Assembly: GCA_003096235.1 (NCBI GenBank)
Contig: PIXT01000201.1
Coordinates: 1-9,645 of the forward strand
Reading direction: 5' to 3'
DNA: 9,645 nt
DNA from: Candidatus Bathyarchaeum sp.
Lineage (GTDB): Archaea; Thermoproteota; Bathyarchaeia; Bathyarchaeales; Bathyarchaeaceae
Shown piece after piece: positions 6,088-9,645 of this stretch. A program made the position numbers and the translations under genes. The notes under the pieces are model-generated. The model was not told the origin of the DNA and did not search any database. It saw nothing but the letters and a program-made list of their open reading frames with translations. Position 1 is the first letter of the stretch. Each line of letters opens with the position of its first letter.

Positions 6088-7479
6088 GTGGACAAAAAAC
6101 AAATACGTCTAAAGTTTCAGTATACAACTGAAATGTTAAAGCAAAAAATCAAAGACAAGACAGCAGTGGTTGCAGTCTTAGGTTTAGGGCATGTAGGATA
6201 TCCGATGGCTTCGCTGTTTGCTAAAAATGGGTTCCAAACCATCGGCTACGACATTAATCGCAAAAGATTAAGCGACATAAAAGAGGGCAAGGTTGTCTCG
6301 GAGCTTTCATCTATACTGCCAACAGATGAAACTAAAAAGCAAAAAACATTGGCTGAAATCGCAAAAAACATGAACGTCTCAAACACAGAAGAGGACTTGA
6401 AGAACGCTGATGTTTTTGTTGTTGATGTGCCTACGCCTCTGAAAGATAATGAGACTCCGAACCTGCTTTTTCTAACAAATACATGTACAGCAATTACAAA
6501 ATATCTTAGAAAAGAAACTTTGGTGATAGTAGAGAGCACAATTTATCCTGGAGCAACAGAAGAAATAGTTAAACCCTTACTCGAAGAATCTGGTCTTCAT
6601 GCCGGAGACGACTTCTATCTATCGTTTTCTCCTGAACGAATTGACCCAGGAAACAAAAAGTGGAGCCTAGAAAAGATACCTAAAATTGTGGGCGGAATAA
6701 ACAAAGACAGCGTTGATGCTGCAAGTTTACTGTTTTCACAAATCATGGAAAAAGTGGTTCCGGTTTCTTCTTTACAAGTTGCAGAAGCAACAAAAATGCT
6801 AGAAAACATCTTCAGAAGCGTTAACATTGCGTTAGTTAATGACTTGTCAAAATTTTTTGAGAAAATGGGAATAGACACATGGGAAACCGTAGCCGCAGCA
6901 TCAACAAAGCCATTTGGGTTTTTGCCGCATTATCCGGGACCAGGAGTTGGCGGTCATTGTATTCCAAAAGACCCGTTTTATTTGCTGTATAAAGCAAGAA
7001 AAATGGGAACAAGTGTTGAGTTTATTGAACAGGCAGCATGCATAAACAGGAACATGCCTCTTTATGTAGTTCACCTCGCAGAAGAAGCTCTCAATAGGCG
7101 TAACAAGAATATTCGAGATTCAAGTTTTGCTGTTCTTGGCGTCACATACAAGAGGGACGTGTTGGATATACGTCGAACTCCCTCAAAAACGGTTATTACC
7201 GAATTGTGCAAAGCGTCCAAAAATGTTATGGCGTTTGATCCTTTAACTGATGAAACTTTTGGCGCAAAAACTGGAAGTCTAGAAGAAACCATCAAAGGTA
7301 AAGACTGTGTAATTGTGCTTGTCAACCATTCATATTTTAGAGAAAACAGCATTGAAGACAAGATAAATGAGCTGTCGCCGAACTGCTGTGTTATTGACGC
7401 CCGAAATTTCATTGATTCAACAAAATTAAAAAACTCGATACACTACCGATGTTTAGGAAAGCCTCTAAAGTCTGGATGA
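6088..7479 (+). CDS. wecC: UDP-N-acetyl-D-mannosamine dehydrogenase / nucleotide-sugar dehydrogenase
   Basis: It oxidises the C6 hydroxyl of a UDP-hexose in two NAD-dependent steps to the uronic acid, giving building blocks such as UDP-ManNAcA for surface glycans and N-glycans. The Rossmann motif GLGHVGYP is at 32-39, the acid TIGYDINRKR at 51-60, and the family signature SFSPERIDPG at 179-188. The catalytic cysteine is Cys291 in GPGVGGHCIPKDP, and a C-terminal UDP-binding Rossmann domain includes GVTYKRDVLDIRRTPS (351-366). The SPERIDPG and GGHCIPKDP forms fit the ManNAc/WecC branch better than UDP-glucose dehydrogenase, but specificity is inferred. At 463 aa it is slightly long, with about 25 extra charged N-terminal residues. 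The GTG start at 6088 lacks a strong ribosome site; a Met at residue 16 is the alternative. Confidence 0.9.
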   Translation: MDKKQIRLKFQYTTEMLKQKIKDKTAVVAVLGLGHVGYPMASLFAKNGFQTIGYDINRKRLSDIKEGKVVSELSSILPTDETKKQKTLAEIAKNMNVSNTEEDLKNADVFVVDVPTPLKDNETPNLLFLTNTCTAITKYLRKETLVIVESTIYPGATEEIVKPLLEESGLHAGDDFYLSFSPERIDPGNKKWSLEKIPKIVGGINKDSVDAASLLFSQIMEKVVPVSSLQVAEATKMLENIFRSVNIALVNDLSKFFEKMGIDTWETVAAASTKPFGFLPHYPGPGVGGHCIPKDPFYLLYKARKMGTSVEFIEQAACINRNMPLYVVHLAEEALNRRNKNIRDSSFAVLGVTYKRDVLDIRRTPSKTVITELCKASKNVMAFDPLTDETFGAKTGSLEETIKGKDCVIVLVNHSYFRENSIEDKINELSPNCCVIDARNFIDSTKLKNSIHYRCLGKPLKSG

Positions 7480-7498
7480 TGCGAGGGGATGCTTAAAT

Positions 7499-7606
7499 TT
7501 GGCTAAACCAGAGCCTGCAAGACATAATATTGTTCCACCCGTTTTTGTTCATGCACAATTTAGACTGCGGATGACATTTGTGGAAGATTTGATTAGTTAT
7601 GTGTGA
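7499..7606 (+). CDS. Possible 35-codon leader ORF coupled to the glycosyltransferase
   Basis: Between the dehydrogenase and the glycosyltransferase an open frame starts with TTG at 7499, about nine bases after GAGGGGAT (7483-7490). It runs 35 codons to a TGA at 7604-7606. The frame overlaps the glycosyltransferase ATG (7599) in the sequence ATGTGTGA. The peptide begins MAKPEPARHN and resembles no family I know. The glycosyltransferase has only a weak ribosome site of its own, so coupling through this frame is possible. A chance open frame of this length is equally believable. Confidence 0.25.
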   Translation: MAKPEPARHNIVPPVFVHAQFRLRMTFVEDLISYV

Positions 7607-8429
7607 AGCAAGTACAGATTTTTCTGCTGTTATGCCAATTCATAACGAATCTGAGTTGCTAAAGCTCAGTTTGCCAGCGCTATACAGGTTAGACCCCGCA
7701 GAAACTATTTTGCTATTTGACAATTGTACAGATGATTCGTACAATGTGGCTGTGGAAATTGCAAAGAAAATGAAGTTTTTTGAAAAGACAGTCTTTAAGA
7801 CGGTTAGCGGTGAAGAAGGGGCGCAGTTTTCGTTTAGACCAACATTTTTGAGAAGGATAGGTTACTCAATTGCTAAATGTAATAAAATACTGAAAACTGA
7901 CGCGGATTTAGTTTTAGACCAGAAAATAAAGGATTATGTTCCTTTGCTTGGAAAGGACAATGTTGGGATTATAACTTTTGAGTATCTTGATTATCCTATT
8001 TCTTACAGGCATATGATAAAGCGGTTTTTGGAGAAAATTGGGATTCCGTTGCCTCAAAGCGAGAGGTGGCTGGGGGGCAATATTTTGTTTTTTCTTGAGG
8101 ATTGGAAAATGGCGTTTCAGAAAAGACAGGAAGATGAAAGCAAGAAAGTGGATTTGTCTAAAGTAAAACGAGGTGAGGATACTCTATTTCATAAGCTGTT
8201 GATTTCAGAGCAGCGTAGAAGCATAATCGTGTTGACAAATACGCTTCATCTAAGGCCTGTGGAATCGCCGAAACGGCACTATGTGCGGGGACAGATTTCG
8301 TGGAATGTAGCCAAAAGATCGTTTCCATTAATTTTGGCACAAGCGATCATTTTTAATCGTTTCAACATGATAAAAGGATACTTGGACGCAAGAAAAGGAA
8401 TCGATAGAACCCACTTAACAAAGCCATGA
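7599..8429 (+). CDS. Family 2 (GT-A fold) glycosyltransferase
   Basis: It is a soluble or membrane-associated inverting glycosyltransferase that transfers a sugar from a nucleotide donor. The N-terminal strand AVMPIHNES (10-18) and FDNCTDDS (40-47) are the usual GT2 nucleotide-binding start. KTDADLVL (99-106) carries the DxD-type metal site Asp101/Asp103. GEDTLFHKLL (192-201) carries the ED typical of the catalytic-base region, and HLRP (217-220) may bind metal or phosphate. It has 276 aa and no clear membrane helix, so it is not a dolichol-phosphate sugar synthase with C-terminal TM segments. It lies 119 bp after the UDP-sugar dehydrogenase and may use the sugar made there, though donor and acceptor cannot be read from sequence. 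The ATG at 7599 is the first good start after an in-frame stop. Confidence 0.85.
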   Translation: MCEASTDFSAVMPIHNESELLKLSLPALYRLDPAETILLFDNCTDDSYNVAVEIAKKMKFFEKTVFKTVSGEEGAQFSFRPTFLRRIGYSIAKCNKILKTDADLVLDQKIKDYVPLLGKDNVGIITFEYLDYPISYRHMIKRFLEKIGIPLPQSERWLGGNILFFLEDWKMAFQKRQEDESKKVDLSKVKRGEDTLFHKLLISEQRRSIIVLTNTLHLRPVESPKRHYVRGQISWNVAKRSFPLILAQAIIFNRFNMIKGYLDARKGIDRTHLTKP

Positions 8430-8462
8430 AAGGGACTCCGCATATAGGTCAAAGACAAGAAG

Positions 8463-8471
8463 TATTAAATA
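8463..8471 (+). promoter_or_regulatory. TATA box for the two-TM membrane protein
   Basis: TATTAAATA lies 45-54 bp before the ATG at 8517. RNA starting about 25 bases on, near 8493, leaves a leader of about 24 bases with GGAG at 8502-8505, 11 bases before the ATG. The spacing is internally consistent. It implies that this gene is not simply the tail of the glycosyltransferase transcript. Confidence 0.5.
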
Positions 8472-8516
8472 TCTAAGAGGAAAATACGTTTTTCTACATT
8501 TGGAGTTGTTTTATGT

Positions 8517-9098
8517 ATGGCAAAACAGCGAAGACCATCAATCCCGCTAATCATCGTCTTTATTATACTGCTATTCCTGTTTTTCTTTGCAGGTACACTA
8601 GTTGAACTCATGAGCAGTTTGACAGCTCAAGGATCATTCACATATTCATACATGGCAGGAAGCGAACCCATAGTTTCTATCGACTACACTTTGCCCCAAG
8701 ATTTAGCTGATGTAATGGTTTCAGAACAAGCCTCAGGATGGACAGTCAATTTAGCAGGTAACGTTCTCAGCTTAACAGGTGGAACACTAAATCCAGGAGA
8801 CTCAGTTACGGTTGACTATCGACTATCAAATTACATAAAAGGTGGCGCACGGACAATCACAGCAACTGGCACGACAACAAGTGGTGCACAATTAGCCAGC
8901 CAAAGCTCATTTCAAGTACCTGAAGCGTTTCTCTTAGCTCTTGCATGGATGATGTATCAAAATGCGATTTGGTTGCTGATTCTCGCAATCATAGTGCTCG
9001 TGTTGATTATTGTTCTATTCATTCGAGGCAAAAAGAAGGACAAAGAACAAGAACAAAAAGAGCCCACAAACCCAACAGGCACTAAAGATCAAGATTGA
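8517..9098 (+). CDS. Two-TM surface protein with an extracellular beta-rich domain, unknown function
   Basis: I recognise no named family. The 193-aa protein starts with a basic MAKQRR, then a strongly hydrophobic segment (about 9-31) that is either a signal anchor or a signal peptide. A region of about 100 residues (35-135) rich in Thr, Ser, Gly and Val, with alternating strand-like stretches (SIDYTLPQDL, TVNLAGNVLSL, VTVDYRLSN), resembles archaeal Ig-like or DUF11-type surface repeats. A second helix (about 150-169) and a charged tail of Lys, Asp and Glu close it. The positive-inside rule puts both ends in the cytoplasm and the beta domain outside. No standard N-x-S/T site is visible in the outside part. 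It has its own promoter and lies beside envelope-related genes. Confidence 0.8.
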   Translation: MAKQRRPSIPLIIVFIILLFLFFFAGTLVELMSSLTAQGSFTYSYMAGSEPIVSIDYTLPQDLADVMVSEQASGWTVNLAGNVLSLTGGTLNPGDSVTVDYRLSNYIKGGARTITATGTTTSGAQLASQSSFQVPEAFLLALAWMMYQNAIWLLILAIIVLVLIIVLFIRGKKKDKEQEQKEPTNPTGTKDQD

Positions 9099-9131
9099 GT
9101 TTAGAAAAGGGAACCACAACCCACATTTCTC

Positions 9132-9138
9132 TTTTTTT
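9132..9138 (+). terminator. T7 tract after the membrane protein
   Basis: A run of seven T follows TTTCTC about 33 bp after the stop at 9098. There is only a weak AGAAA/TTTCT stem before it. In archaea an oligo-T run is usually enough, so this is a reasonable transcript end before the next promoter. Confidence 0.45.
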
Positions 9139-9149
9139 AGGTGACTTAG

Positions 9150-9170
9150 GTTCAATTTTGTTGATTGAAC
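9150..9170. promoter_or_regulatory. 21-bp inverted repeat upstream of the last gene
   Basis: GTTCAAT (9150-9156) and ATTGAAC (9164-9170) are perfect inverted copies around a seven-base spacer. The half-sites are about 14 bp apart centre to centre. It lies after the T7 tract and about 27 bp before the TATA box, so a binding site for a dimeric regulator is more likely than a terminator. A hairpin terminator cannot be fully excluded. Confidence 0.4.
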
Positions 9171-9196
9171 ATAAATAAGTCGCACGTATGCCACAT

Positions 9197-9204
9197 TTTT
9201 TATA
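9197..9204 (+). promoter_or_regulatory. TATA box for the last gene
   Basis: TTTTTATA lies about 25 bp before 9225 and 36 bp before 9237. RNA would start close to 9225, so the first ATG could be read as a leaderless message. The ATG at 9237 instead has GGAGATCA six bases upstream. Confidence 0.5.
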
Positions 9205-9236
9205 GTTAAAGAAGAAAATATTGCATGGAGATCAGA

Positions 9237-9593
9237 ATGGATGAGAAGCCTCTAATTTTCGGTGTTTCATACGCAGTTGACAGCCTAATCATGACGTTAC
9301 TAAAACAGAAGATAGACTTGAACTTGGACGATGACTATTACGTAAACATTTCCCCTCCGCCAATACCAGACTCAACCGATTTTGGAGACTCTGTTATCTC
9401 AGGATTATTCGTTGACGTGACAGAAAAACTGGTTAGAACAACTATTAGTTGGCTTCGAGAAAGAGAAAAACAGCACATGGAAAAGCCAAAACTGAAAATC
9501 TGCATCAACGGGAACATTCTCAACATAAATGTTCAGGACATGGAAATACTTCTGAATGTCTTGCAAAAATGCACTAAGAAAAAAGGCAGATGA
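9237..9593 (+). CDS. Small alpha/beta protein of unknown function, faintly EACC1-like
   Basis: I cannot name this 118-aa protein. It starts with a short strand and a helix (VSYAVDSLIMTLLKQKI), has an acidic DDDYY stretch and a PPPIP turn, then a helix ending SWLREREKQ. It ends with a beta hairpin and helix: KLKICINGNILNINVQ followed by DMEILLNVLQK. This order (helix ending in WLR, charged linker, two strands, helix) recalls the effector-associated constant component EACC1 described in microbial conflict systems, but the match is by eye only. The ATG at 9237 has GGAGATCA six bases upstream. An ATG at 9225 falls at the inferred transcript start and would give 122 aa. There is no signal peptide or membrane helix. 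What follows after 9593 is cut off by the window end. Confidence 0.75.
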   Translation: MDEKPLIFGVSYAVDSLIMTLLKQKIDLNLDDDYYVNISPPPIPDSTDFGDSVISGLFVDVTEKLVRTTISWLREREKQHMEKPKLKICINGNILNINVQDMEILLNVLQKCTKKKGR

Positions 9594-9645
9594 TCAAGTA
9601 GTCAATCAACGTATCAGTTGCACAAAGTGTGTCTTCAAAAGGACG

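Noticed and set aside
9594..9645. Start of another gene at the right edge
   Set aside because: The ATG overlapping the last stop meets a TAG after two codons. A GTG near 9628 has too little sequence after it to judge.

Overview
The window looks like a stretch of archaeal chromosome, most likely from a mesophilic or moderately thermophilic member of the Bathyarchaeia or a related Thermoproteota lineage. The evidence is an archaeal RNA polymerase subunit P, the tRNA-wyosine enzyme Taw1/TYW1, methylene-tetrahydromethanopterin reductase (Mer), a pyruvoyl-dependent arginine decarboxylase, a translin/TRAX-family protein, AT-rich TATA-type promoters about 25 bp before inferred transcript starts, and GGAG/GGTG ribosome binding sites. 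The lineage is inferred from gene content, not proven. No mobile element, CRISPR array, tRNA or rRNA was seen.

Layout. Positions 1-317 are AT-rich and noncoding, with a pair of imperfect direct repeats. A leftward pair follows: taw1 (993-1949) and then a TRAX-like translin gene (318-959). Overlapping divergent promoters at about 1980-2010 separate it from a rightward pair, a small unknown helical protein (2033-2320) and mer (2334-3329), closed by a hairpin. A rightward gene for a small eight-cysteine protein stands alone (about 3546-3833). A leftward pair comes next: a deoxyhypusine-synthase-family gene (4591-5655) followed by the pyruvoyl arginine decarboxylase (3980-4522). The small rpoP gene (5826-5996, leftward) and a UDP-sugar dehydrogenase (6088-7479, rightward) diverge from a short promoter region. 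A possible 35-codon ORF, a family 2 glycosyltransferase (7599-8429), a two-TM surface protein (8517-9098) and a small unknown protein (9237-9593) complete the window.

How the genes fit together. Mer belongs to the archaeal Wood-Ljungdahl (methyl) branch and does not by itself show methanogenesis. Arginine decarboxylase makes agmatine, and its neighbour is an NAD-dependent aminobutyl-transferase-type enzyme of the deoxyhypusine synthase family, so the pair is a polyamine or hypusine module. Some active-site features of the latter leave its exact acceptor open. Taw1 modifies tRNA-Phe, and its partner keeps the acidic residues of the RNase subunit TRAX, giving a possible tRNA-processing pair. 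The dehydrogenase, glycosyltransferase and membrane protein suggest surface glycan or cell-envelope work. The most open-ended observations are the DHS-like/arginine decarboxylase pair, the taw1/TRAX-like pair, the eight-cysteine protein, and the last small protein, which faintly resembles an effector-associated adaptor domain.
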